From the NCBI RefSeq assembly GCF_004359215.1, contig NC_090610.1, forward strand, positions 11,589,850-11,614,798: a stretch of DNA of 24,949 nt, given 5' to 3'. The notes under the pieces are model-generated. The model was not told the DNA's origin, ran no database searches, and was given only the letters and a program-made list of their open reading frames with translations. The position numbers and the translations under genes are program-made. This stretch comes from Bremia lactucae (taxonomy: Eukaryota > Oomycota > Peronosporomycetes > Peronosporales > Peronosporaceae). Positions 9,389 through 19,659 of this stretch are shown here, piece after piece (position 1 is the first letter of the stretch; each line of letters starts with the position of its first letter).

Positions 9389-10600
9389 AGAGAATTTGCC
9401 GGTCTTTCAACAAAACTTGCTCCCAGCACACCACTGTGTCTTTCTGTCCCTGGTGATGAGATAACCCTCATTACCTTGCAAATCGAAGTGACTAATGATT
9501 TTACATTCACTCCCTTGTTGATTGTGAGGCGTCGAACATTTCATTCGACGCTAATCCCTAGAAGATTGTAGGCTGAAGTTCATTGAGCGCGACAAACCCC
9601 AAGCGAGGATAAATTTGCCTGCACCAGACGCATCTGTAACAGTAAAGGAACCAGTACTTGATTTCAATACACGTTAAACGACACACAGTACGATGATTAT
9701 TCATCGTTCCGGATTCGGATAACAAATTTGATGTCTCCTTGGCTTACCATGGCTCAGAAAGTACGAGCCATTCATAAATTGGCAGCAAGTGTTCTATTTA
9801 ACTAAAAACCCTAAACATATTCGATCCGTTCAGATGTCTGTCTCTTGTTAAGCAGATGGCCATCTGATGAACGTCTTGCAGTGCCCACAAGCATGTGAAT
9901 ATTCTTTGAGTGAGTGCGGTGGCCTCATTTGTGGTTCAATTGTTTGCACGACTGCATAGAACTCAGTTTGACAGCCCATCTCACTGCTAGAGTAGATACA
10001 GACGGCTGTGCACAAGCACAAACAGCGTCGAAGATCGTCCATTCGAAAATTGTAAGGTAGATTGGAACAAGGATGCTTGCTTAGATATCGAAATTCAAAG
10101 ATGATCAAGACGCCGTCTATTAGAGTCAGTGCAAAAATCTGGATCGACAGGAGACTCGATAGTAGAGGATATTGCTGTGGTTGCGCCACCACAGCAAGAG
10201 GCAGTTGGGTACGATACTTCCCAAGTAGAAAAGGGAATAGGTCATATAAAACTTGAGAGAACAAGTCCCCTAGGAATAAACTGAAACGCAAAACGTTTTA
10301 AAAACGGATTGAGTGTAGGCGCTATACACTTGATCAAATAACGCCGTCGAAAATAACTTCTGAGATAAATTTATCGGCAACGATAGAACAAAAACGGTTC
10401 TTGCGTGATCTGCGTAGTGGCAAAGTCAAGCAGAATTGCGTGCTTGTCATAGATGACAAGTAGGTGGCCGATATTCAGTCGGTAATATTAATGCTTGAGA
10501 ACGAACGAGCTCTCAGCGGCTCATCAATGGACGAAAGTGTCCTCGATGAAAAGCTCGGATTGATCGTCTTATGCGTTAACCTTGCGAGTCACTGAAAAAA
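9389..10600 (+). pseudogene. Element B protease region and spacer, decayed
   Basis: After the mitochondrial insert the retrotransposon resumes with LPSTPLCLSVPGDEITLITL, matching VTAPGDKVNLINL of element C's protease. The active-site D-S-G is not preserved: the reading at that point is LLIVRRRTF. Further similarity to element C is seen at 9735-9780 (LMSPWLTMAQKVRAIHKLA), at 9855-9960 and at 10140-10200. Before RT comes FLRDLRSGKVKQ near 10400, which has a clear partner at 16190 (-). Frames change often. Confidence 0.65.
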
Positions 10601-13552
10601 AATGTAAAAAAATTCGATCGAATTCTAGGAGAGTTTTTTTTGATTCGGTAACAGAAGATTTGCCTTTGGATAAAAGCACTCGACATGAGATCGTCCTTAT
10701 TCTGGTTCGAAAAACTGCGTCATGACGCAATCGCTACGCATCGTGAAAGGTATTAGGGATCGATAAGTTTTTTTCCGATCGCTTAGCAGCGGGCCATGGG
10801 AGGGAGTCACCCCATTGCCTTCCGACCTTTTTTATGCGTAAGGCAACCGAAAGATAGCGGATAGTGCATGCATACAATAAGTTGAATGCTGCAACGGGAC
10901 CGGCTAACGCCGATACCAAGAAGGGACGTAATCGTTTACGGCATGTAAAAGTGTACCATCTTCTCTTTTATGGATATGACGGACAGGTTCTATCAAATAC
11001 TTCTGCGTGAACAAGCATTTTCGTTCACAGCAGTAAGCAAGCACCCATGCTTTGGGAATGACAAGTAATGCCACAGGAGCTTAGTAATGCCCCTGTAACA
11101 TTGAAAAATGTGTTACGAGTCTGTTGGGATCGGTGCGTAGTTTTGCACTGAGGTATTCTGGTGAAATCTTTGTTGATAGCGTTGATGTACAACGAATCTG
11201 CTTCCGAAAGGGTTTTTGAATACAACGTAGCAGCCACGTTTAAAAGGTTCTTCTATCTATGCGTAAGCATAAGTGTAAGCAAATTCCTTTAAGTGTGTAT
11301 TCGCTGCAAGCGAAATACGCCTTGTTGGATGGATCGTGGGTAAACACAGTGTACGCCCTGATCCAGAAAATATCATGGCGACCACCAACTGGCTTGTCCC
11401 AGTCAATGTTAAGTGTTTTCGGACGTTCCTTAGGCTAGCGCGTACTCCATAAGTACTCGCGCAACTATGCCGAAATGACAGTCCTTCTTCCTTGTTTGTT
11501 AAAAAATGTAAAATGGTCATGGAACGCTGATTTTCAGCGTTCTTTGATGGTATAAAGCAAAACTTGATGCAATCGCCCTTTTGACGATCGCGGACCATGT
11601 CACGGAGTCTGTGACGCCAGTGATTTTGCAATCGGCTCTGCGTTAGAGCAATCTGATACAGACGGTACAGAGCGCGTCGTCTGCTATCAATCCCGTCAGC
11701 TACAACCAGATGAGCGCAATTACACAGTGCATGCCAATGACCCCCTTATAAAATATGCTCTTGCTAAGTTTAGGGTATATCTCTTAGGCGATAGACCGTT
11801 CATTCTTTATTCGAACCATCCGTCTATACACAAGGCCGTAAACAGTCCACACCTATCGCAAAGAATGACGATATGTTGTCTTTCTTAGCGAAACGCAACT
11901 TCTTCGTGGAATATGAACCAAGATAACTTAATGTCGTCGCTGATGCCCTTTCGCGCCGACCCAATTTGAGCCGGCCGCGCAAATCAACAGTGACAATAAG
12001 CTCACTGTTGCAATAATAGGGTTCTGTCGTCAAAATTAGTTGACGACGTAAGGAGAACTATTAAGAAGATAAAGCTCTTGAAGGACCTGATGGGTCACCT
12101 CATAACTCCATTTTATCACAACAATCCTCAAGAATTTGTCAAAATTGTATCGACCTTTAACAGATCGATACACAACACGCAATGGTTTACTGTACTACAC
12201 AGTCATAGCTGGCGACACACCTCTTGTCGTCATCCCCACCAATAATGAATTGCGTTTGCGTATCATGTATGAGTATTACGATGCACCAATAAGTGGGCAT
12301 CGTGGACGTAAGGAGACAAATCTCACGGTAAGCCGTGGTTTCTACTGGCCTCGCAAGTATGAATTCATCCACAAGTACATACTGCTTGCGAGTCGTCAAC
12401 GGGTGAAGCCCAGTGCTTCAATCCGTGCTTCATTACACTCTCCGCGTGTTCCGGCAGTGTGTTGGCAGTCAGTATCTATGAACTTCGTCTTCGATTTTCC
12501 AAAGACGACCACTTGAATACTGGTATTCTTGTGTTTGTTGACCGTTTCAGAAAGATACTACATTTTGCTGCAGTCCTGGAGTCAATCACAGCCTAAAACT
12601 GTGCTCGTTTCTTTATTGACACGATATTATGTCTTCATAGGTTACCCTCGTGAACTGGTCTCAGATCGAGTCCTTCGACTCACGGCGGAGGTTCGGCAGA
12701 TTGTGTTCAAATCACTTAGACGCAGCTGAAAGGTCTGCTTCTGACCATCCTGAAACAGATAGTCAGACAGAACGTGTAAAATATTCCTCGAGATCCTCGA
12801 AGAGATACTTCGCTGTTATGTCCACTCGCTTACGAATTGGAGCGAGTGTCGAAGAAGTCAATCCCAGTTATACTCAGCATCGGAAACGATACTTTTAGTA
12901 AGATAGATGATGCTCTCACAAATGAAGAGAATGATGCTTTTGCAGTGCGCATGAAATAAAAACAAAACCACGTCAGGAGGTGAATTCGTGCTGGCGCGAG
13001 AAGTAGTAGTTTGCTTCGTGCAGGAACTCGTCGCTCATGCGATGAGCCGACAGAAACGAAACGCTGAAGAAAATAAAATACCAATCGTAACTTTAAAGAT
13101 AATGACCTAGTCCTACTGTCTATAAGTTACTGTCCAAGTATCGGCCTGTTTCGTGTATTGCACCGCAAAAGCAATGCATACACGATCGAGCTGCCTCCTA
13201 GGGTGCGTTCGCATCCTACATTTTATGTCGGCCGTATCCGCCCGTACTACCAGTACGAGGCTACTTTCGGTTGCGAATCACACCGGCACCGTCCAAAGCA
13301 TCCGCCAGAAATTAATGGTCTCGGGATAGAGACTTAACGTCTCGAGAAAGACGTTTCAATTCATCTTTCAAAAATGTATTTTCATGATGAGCTGTTACGA
13401 GCTCGTTGGGAAGAGTTAAAGCGCTCAATCGGTTGGCAATTGCTTGACCGCAATCCTCCGCGATCTTCCAACCGATCGATGCAAAGACTGTTCACCTCCG
13501 ATTGTAAGTCATGACGACGACCACGCGCTTGATCCACGTCCTCCCTAAGGCG
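10601..13552 (+). pseudogene. Element B pol: RT, RNase H, integrase and linker, decayed
   Basis: RT is recognisable from LDKSTRHEI-like residues near 10670 to a ruined catalytic box, YSGE at 11154-11165 where YFDD is expected. WRIVHAYNKLNAAT lies near 10855. RNase H starts VCDASDFAIGSAL at 11607 and continues with VVCYQSRQLQPDERNYTVHA, then SPHLSQRM near 11850. Integrase has LRIMYEYYDAPISGHRG near 12255, but its zinc site is broken: the first His reads Tyr and the CxxC reads ASRQ. The core can be followed to about 12900. The integrase C-terminus, NAYTIELPPRVRSHPTFYVG, is at about 13175-13235. The linker that normally leads to a chromodomain follows and stops at about 13552, where inverted element C begins. 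Stops and frameshifts are frequent. Confidence 0.85.
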
Positions 13553-13612
13553 ATAAGTCGTTCGAACCCCCTTCACCTCGCGGTGGTTCAAGTACTTCTC
13601 GACTAAAAAACG
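13553..13612 (-). pseudogene. Truncated chromodomain of element C
   Basis: The minus strand encodes RFLVEKYLNHREVKGVRTTY, closely resembling the start of the chromodomain of oomycete gypsy elements. The expected continuation (LVRWRGYP type) is absent: the next bases are the inverted linker of element B. The tail-to-tail junction therefore falls at about 13552/13553. Confidence 0.7.
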
Positions 13613-15055
13613 CTTCTCAACGCTCGAGTCCGCCAATGATGCGGAAAGAGAGATAAATCGGGATTGCCTTACTCGTCGAACCCGCATTATCACGATGTCC
13701 TGGATCGCGTCCTCCGATTCTTACGGGATGACGTTGATCATGAACGTTCCCGTCGTTGTGACTTAGCGTCGAGGGTCGACGATATTTGTCGCGAACAGCT
13801 GCAAAACCGTGCGTAACTCGCGCTCGATCAAATGTCGAAGAAACGAACGCATCAGTTTCTTCGAGACGAGCTGGTGACAGCTCGTTAAGAAATTTTGTCC
13901 TTAAAGAATGAAGCGGAACGTCTGGTTCGTGAGAACCAGATTCTGACCCGGGACCATCTGTGCTTGTCTTGGGTCCATCAGTCTTTGGCGAATGCCTTAG
14001 GCTGTGCCGATTTGATTCGGAATTGGAAGAAGACTCGTACTGATGTTACGGGTGGAGACGTCCAACGAAATACGTAGGATGCATACGCATCCTACGTGGC
14101 TGGTCGCTCGTGTATGCATTGCTTTTGCAGTGCAATACACGAAACAGGCCGATACTTGGACAGTAATTTATAACTGCTAAAATTCCTCACTTCAAAGTAG
14201 AATATGTGATGAGCATGATTTAATATGACTTTAACGTTACGATTGGCATTTATTTTCGTCACCGTTTCGTTTCTGTCGGTCCATCGCATGAGCGACGTAT
14301 TCCTGCACGAAGCGGACCACTACTTCTTGCACAAGCACGAATTCACCTGATGATTTGGTTTTGGTTTTATTTTCAGCGCGCCGGGTGCGCACTTCGGAAG
14401 TATCATTCTCTTCTTTAGTGAGAGCATCATTTGTCTCACTAAAAGTATTGTTTTCGATGCTGTGTATGTCAGCATCGGTATAATCAAAGTCAGCAAAAGC
14501 TTTATCCCATTTAATGAGTTTGACTTCTTCAATGTTAATTGAATCAACATTGGTATCCTTCACATGAACTGTTGAGTCAATGCGTCATGAGCACAAGCAA
14601 GATTGCTCTTTGCTCGAGCGAGTCCCTTCCCCCTTGAATAAGAGTTACTCTCCAACAAGTTGGGTATGCTTGGATGGCGTAAGCCACTCACGAAAAACGG
14701 TGTAAGCTTTATAGAAGCATGCACTAAATTGTTGACGGAAAATCCTACCATCGGCAAGAACTCGCTCCAACTCGTAAAAGAGTGGACGTTTTCACGACGA
14801 ATCTCTTCGAGATACGATTTGCACGTTCTGTCCGACCATCTGTTTCAGAATGGTGACAAGTTGACATTTTCACTCTGTGTTCGAAGTGATTGAAACAAAG
14901 ATTGCCAAAACTCCGTCGTGAATCTGGGGTCTCGATCCGAGACTAGTTCACGGGTGGGCCATGGAGTCGAAATATCGTGTCAACAAAGACACGAGCACAG
15001 CCTTTGGCTGTGATCGACTTCGGGACTGCAGTAAGATGGACCATTTTGCTGAAAT
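13613..15055 (-). pseudogene. Element C integrase and pol linker
   Basis: Reading down the minus strand, integrase starts abruptly at FSKMVHLTAVPKSITAKG near 15050. It continues with FVDTIFRLHGPP, then with the core segment near 14900-14560 (VGFSVNNLVHAS near 14745). The integrase C-terminal part lies near 14180-14090, with KYRPVSCIALQKQCIHE, HPTYFVG and QYESSSNSES. A Ser/Pro-rich linker follows to about 13613 in a largely open minus frame (DGPGSESGSHEPDVP). It lines up colinearly with the linker of element B on the other strand. The N-terminal zinc-binding part is missing because of a deletion at about 15055. Confidence 0.75.
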
Positions 15056-16375
15056 CCTTGTCATGCACGGGATAATTGCGTTCAGCTGGTTGAAGCTGAC
15101 GCGACTGATAGCAGACGCCGCGCTCTGCGCAGCACCGTCTGTATCGTACTACATTGAACACACAGTTGATTGCAAATCGCTGGCGTCACTGGTCTGTCTT
15201 GGTCCGCAATCGCCAATATTGGCGGTTGCATAAAGCTTTGCTTAATACCCTCAAAGGAACGGTGGCAATCAGCGTTTTATGACCACTTAATATGTTTCTT
15301 TAACATAGAAGAAAGTTGTGCTGTCATTTCGGCATAATTGCGGGAGTACTTGTTTAAGTACGCCGCTAAGCCGAATTTTTTTTTAAGTCCCTTTACATCG
15401 TCCGACAATCCGTTGGCTCTGCTATGAAAGGAAGACGTAATTAAAATAACCAAGTGCAAAATTTCGCACCGATCTTAACAGATTTATTACACATTCGCAG
15501 GGGCATGACTAAGCTCCCTTGGCATTACTAACCATTCCCATAGCATTCCGCTTGGTGTGCTTACTGCTGTGAACGGATCGAGTTCAAGCGTAAGGATCTG
15601 ATAGAATCCAGTCATCAGATCCATTGACGAAAATATAGTACTCTTTGACATACCATCAATGATTACGTCTTTTCGTTGTATCGGCGTTTGAGCCATTACC
15701 GTTGCAGCGTTCAATTTATTGTATGCATGGACAATTCGCCATGCTCCTGTTGCTTTACGCACATAGAAGGTCGGAGAGCTATGTGGGAAAGTTGATTGCC
15801 CGCTACTAAGCGACCGGCAAAGAATTTGTCGATTGCTAATACTTGTTCACGAGGCAATGACCATTGCTTCGTTACATAGTAATTCGAATCCGGAATTAGT
15901 TCGATTTCGTGTCGAGTGCCTTCATCCTTAGGCAACTCGCACGGTACTGATTCAGGGAAGACTTCCTTTAATTCTACCAAGTCCTTATATAAAGGGTTTG
16001 TCTTCAAATACAACCAAGATTGGGACGTAAACGTTCAATTCGAGTCTTATCATCGAGGACACTTCGTCCATCGATGAGCTGCTGATTACCCGTTCATTCT
16101 CAGGAAATACTATTGCCGCCAGAATATCGGCCACGTAGTTGTCATCTGTGACAAGTACGCAATTTGCTTGACTTTCCCACTACGCAGATCACGAAATAAC
16201 CGTTTAGGTTCAAGCGTTGGCAATTGAGTTATCTCCGAAGTTAACTTCGGAGGCGCTATTAGATCAAGTGTATAAGCGCCTACACTTGATCCATTGTTTT
16301 TTACTAAGACATTTAATATCTCGGTTTTCTCTTTAGAACTTAATTCCAAAGGTACCTGGAAACCTTTGACCACAG
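15056..16375 (-). pseudogene. Element C reverse transcriptase and RNase H, with deletions
   Basis: From 16373 down, KRLFRDLRSGKVKQ precedes the RT. RT residues include VFPESVPCELPKDEGTRHEI near 15960-15900 and WRIVHAYNKLNAATV near 15735. They continue with STIFSSMDLMTGFYQI near 15640 and GMLWEWLVMP near 15545. The catalytic box is YFNY (15448-15437), so both aspartates are lost. NGLSD joins DVKGLKKKFGLAAYLNKYS near 15420, which removes the RT thumb region. RNase H keeps VCYQSRQLQPAERNYPVHDK and then runs directly into integrase. A frameshift separates 16013-15711 from 15762-15487. Confidence 0.8.
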
Positions 16376-17128
16376 GTTACTGCGGACTTATCCCCGCAAA
16401 TTCTTGGGGACTTATTCCCTCAAGTTTTATTTGGGGAGTATCCTCCCCACTGCCTCTCGCTGTGGTTGCGCAACCACAGCGAGGTCCTTTACAATCGACT
16501 CTCCAGTCGACCGAGGACTTTCGCACCGTCTCTAATAGACAGCCGTTGAATATTTTCTGGATGTTTCTTTTCCAACAAACATCCTTGTTTCGTACCACTC
16601 AATGATTCATGTGGTCGAACTTCGACGATGCCTGTGCTTGTGCACAGCTGCCGGCAATTAACTCCATAGTGTATTGGGGTTTCACACTGAGGTCTTGTGC
16701 AGTCGTGCAAACGACCAACCCACAAAGTGAGGCCATCGCACTCGCTCGTAGGACATCCACACGCTTGTGACGTCGAAGACGTTCATCAGATGACCCTCTG
16801 ATGAAGGAGAGACACGCATCGTCTCGGCTTGACGATGCATGGCTCGTACTTTCTTAGCCATGGTATCAAAGGATGACATCAAATTTGTCATGTAAATCTA
16901 GAACGAAAGGCGCCCTGTCATCCTCGTTAGAGTGATATCGCGCTCAATAAATTTGAGTCTGCGATCTTCTAGCGGTTGGCGTCGAATGACATTGTTCGAC
17001 GCCCCACAATCGATCAGGGACTTAAACGGAAATTTATTTGCCCCTATAGTTTTCAAGTTGATGAGGTTAACCTTATCACCTGGGGCAGTTACGCACAATA
17101 TTTGTGTGTGAGGAGCAACTTTCGTCAA
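16376..17128 (-). pseudogene. Element C protease region
   Basis: The frame 17128-16898 contains VTAPGDKVNLINL and KSLIDCGASNNVIRRQP, a retropepsin-like active site in which the usual D-S/T-G-A reads D-C-G-A (17011-17000). Next, 16891-16682 reads LMSSFDTMAKKVRAMH and a Trp-rich part, matching element B near 9735-9960. A segment with RCGCATTARGSGEDTP near 16480 has its partner at about 10170. The Cys substitution and frame breaks argue against activity. Confidence 0.7.
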
Positions 17129-18352
17129 AAGGCCTGCAAATTCTTTTAACGTTGCTGGATCAATAGGGCACCCCGCACCTACTGACTTCGACCGCTTTTT
17201 TACGATCTGCCTCGCCTTTGCGATTTCTCAACAGCGTCGGATCCGCGTCCTCCGCTGTTCCTAGCGAGAAAAAAGTCGGTCATTTCGCTCAGTATTTTTA
17301 GGCACGGGCCGTGGGGCACTACACTCGTAGGCGTAGTGGCTTGTTTTGTACAACGATTGCATCTTTGCAACCATTTTTAGCCGTAAAAAGCGAGGTTTCT
17401 CGCTCTCCGCATACGAGAGGTCCATAAGATCTGGACCCGACGTTTTCCTGTTGTCTATCTGGGAGATAAGCATTAGAGTGGACAATAGCCTATTTCAGGC
17501 TAAGGTCCTCCTGCCCCGCTACAGAGATCACTTAATCAAACGTCTCTAATTCGAGCCGAAACAGGTGGGTCTTGTCAGGACCGTCTACAAGAACTATAAT
17601 AAGAACAGTTACCTGTGTTTGTCCATCAATTGGATGACACACGATACAACTGGCCAGGTATCGTGTATGCTGAGCATAAGTGTGAAGGTCACACTTGCCC
17701 TGCTTCAAATCCAGGAGCTCGGCTCGAGCACTATATTCGGCACGTGGCGTCTCACATATTTGCCTGAGCCGGGTCTTTAAGACCTCATACGATCCAGAAC
17801 CAATGAGTCGTGAAGGATTGAGCCCTGAAGCTCAAGATTCGGCACGTTTAACCAAGTCAGACATGCCAAACTTCACTATCGTCGCATCGTCAACGATGCG
17901 GCGGTCTTGAATTGTATCGTCTAATTCGACAAGCCATCTTAAAATGGAGTCGCCTTCGACTGCCTTAAACTTAGAGATTACAAACTTTAAGCTTTCGGTT
18001 CGACGCTTTCGCGTCGACCGTTAACAGGATTTAAATGCTGCTGTCTCAACAGTTCTAACCGTTGCGCACCCTGTTCTCTATATACCTCTGAGTGTTGAGA
18101 GCCTTTTTTGGTTAAGCAAGGTTACTTTTTCTTGGGCTCGTCGAGTTCATGTTGTATGAAATCGGCTAAAGCCGCATGTTGATCGTCTCTTTGTGGAGCG
18201 AATAACATGGCGCTAACGGCTGGCCCGCCTACGGCCGAACTCATACGTTCGTTTGATCTCCAATTAAGGTCACTCAAATGAGTGACCCTTTCACGCGTTG
18301 CGTGGAAGTTTTCTGGAGGGGATTGAAAGCTCTTTTCTTCTTCATCCAACAT
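17129..18352 (-). pseudogene. Gag of element C, frameshifted
   Basis: The minus-strand ATG at 18352 starts MLDEEEKSFQSPPENF. It continues through ATRERVTHLSDLNW and QRDDQHAALADFIQHELDE to a stop at 18122. The rest of gag can be followed in other frames. Near 17360 comes LYKTSHYAYECSAPRP, a zinc knuckle in which the leading cysteines are lost but HYAYEC remains. Homologous starts are at 7908 and 24630. The leader from the primer binding site to the ATG is about 100 bases. Confidence 0.75.
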
Positions 18353-18450
18353 GTCCGTGTTAAATGGAACGTGCATGCGCCGTTGAACGGACACAAAATT
18401 CTAATTAAAATATAAAATAAAATATTGTTTTTAATATTTGTTATTAATAC

Positions 18451-18462
18451 GAAGTGCTGCCA
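18451..18462 (-). other. Primer binding site of element C
   Basis: Two bases after the LTR end (TTACA at 18465) the minus strand reads TGGCAGCACTTC. Starting with TGG, it can pair with the 3' CCA end of a tRNA. It differs at one internal position from TGGTAGCACTTT of the two other copies. Which tRNA it pairs with cannot be decided by eye. Confidence 0.65.
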
Positions 18463-18464
18463 GG

Positions 18465-18930
18465 TGTAATTGGACACCTCTCGCTAGACTGATAACAGTA
18501 CTAGCCAAGCTACACTGATAACAGTGAAGGTGAGGTGCCTCGATCACTTATACTGACGTGCACAGAACGATTACAAGTAGCTTGGAAATCTTCGCCACTC
18601 TAGGTCAATATAAGCCTATAGTTTAAAGAAAATGTAAAACTGCATAAATTAACCAATCAACAGAACTATTGTCTTGTTGCCTTAATATTACCAAATTTGA
18701 TATTATTGGAAATATTAAGTCAAACCTTTAAATGTTAATAATTTAAACTTCTTTATTATTTTTCTCTTATAGAAATAAGATATTATATTCATCTTTTAGA
18801 AAATAAGTTGTATAATTTCTCTTATAGAAATATATTTGTATTATTTCTCTGATAAAAAATAAGTTCTAAAAAATAATATTTATTTTTTCTCCGATAGGAA
18901 AGAATTTTTATGTTACGGGAGACCGTTACA
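18465..18930 (-). repeat. 5' LTR of element C (family 2), 466 bp
   Basis: On the minus strand it begins TGTAACGGTCTCCCGTAACA at 18930 and ends CCAATTACA at 18465, giving the TG...CA ends and a short terminal inverted repeat of the TGTAACGG...CCGTTACA type. ACTGATAACAGT occurs twice near 18493-18530 in the R/U5 part. The U3 part contains a run of TTTCTCTTATAGAAAT-like repeats. The outer flank is TATCG at 18931; the partner target-site copy cannot be checked because the 3' end of the element is lost. Confidence 0.75.
18765..18910. repeat. Degenerate tandem palindromic repeats in U3
   Basis: About five copies of a unit close to TTTCTCTTATAGAAATAAG stand in succession; each is nearly self-complementary (TTTCT...AGAAA). 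A single similar unit is in the LTR remnant near 1625. The LTR at the right end has analogous but longer hairpins. In an LTR this position belongs to U3, where promoter elements lie; a regulatory role is inference. Confidence 0.6.
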
Positions 18931-19627
18931 TATCGGGGTGCATGAAATTAATTTATTAGCCAAGTGTGGTAGTACGCAAAAGTTATAAATTTGCAAAAGC
19001 TGAAAATGATAATATAATATATGCGCCGCAAGAAGTTTGGCGATTGAGTCACTCTCGCAATAAAGTTGCCAGATTTATATTGCAATCGGGCTTCACCATA
19101 TCAAATTCCCCAACTACCAATTGTCGAATTGGGCTCTGAAAATGACGTTGTTTTATATTATCCAATGCCACAAGTCTTATAAAGTCTGGACATTGCTTTG
19201 TCTAATTATCCTATGGAAGCATCTGCGAGCGGTCCGCGGGGCTTTAGACCGTCCTTTATCTTACGAATGTGAGATGGAGTCTGCGCTTCACAGTGCATTA
19301 ACTCGCTAAAGTGCAATTATGCACAGCACGTAATTTTTGCTTTTTATATGTCACCCTTCGGCACAGAAATTCCGATGAGAACAAACTCGTAGAAAGTAGC
19401 TTTGTCTGCATTGCAATAATATTATTAATTCGTTTCATAAAAAATGGCACTTTTGGCAGAAAATGACGTTTGTCGCCTGTATGACAAAGCGACTTTCCTC
19501 CTTAGAAATTGCTGAACTTTTGCTGGTCACCTAACCCGTTTCTGCATAGAGCGTTTAAGATGCGTAATGCGGCGTTGCAAAACAGCGATTTTCGATCTGC
19601 GGTTTCTGTCTCCAAGTTACTGCAAGG
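18931..19627. other. Intergenic region upstream of the EGF-like gene
   Basis: No convincing coding region, RNA gene or transposon protein remnant was found. Short frames of 62-70 codons occur but resemble nothing known. The region separates the LTR of element C from the gene island and should contain the promoter of the downstream gene. Confidence 0.5.
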
Positions 19628-19634
19628 CCACTTT
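19628..19634 (+). promoter_or_regulatory. Candidate initiator for the EGF-like gene
   Basis: CCACTTT fits the initiator pattern YCAYTYY and is followed at once by CAATTA, close to the CAWTTT flanking element described for oomycete core promoters. It lies 26 bases before the start codon, consistent with the short 5' UTRs common in oomycetes. Confidence 0.4.
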
Positions 19635-19659
19635 CAATTAGACCATCCCTTATACATAG

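Noticed and set aside
9848..10291. 147-aa minus-strand ORF
   Set aside because: Antisense to the spacer between protease and RT of element B, whose plus-strand sequence aligns with element C.
13713..14077. Coiled-coil-like plus-strand frame (DELVTAR, SLKNEAERLVRENQ), with a similar minus-strand frame at 13553-13270, as a second antisense ORF
   Set aside because: Both are reverse readings of the Ser/Pro-rich pol linker of elements C and B. The sense linker of C is largely open and continues from the integrase C-terminus, so the antisense frames are most simply shadows.
18765..18910. CRISPR-like array
   Set aside because: The units are short, degenerate, directly adjacent without unique spacers and lie inside a retrotransposon LTR.
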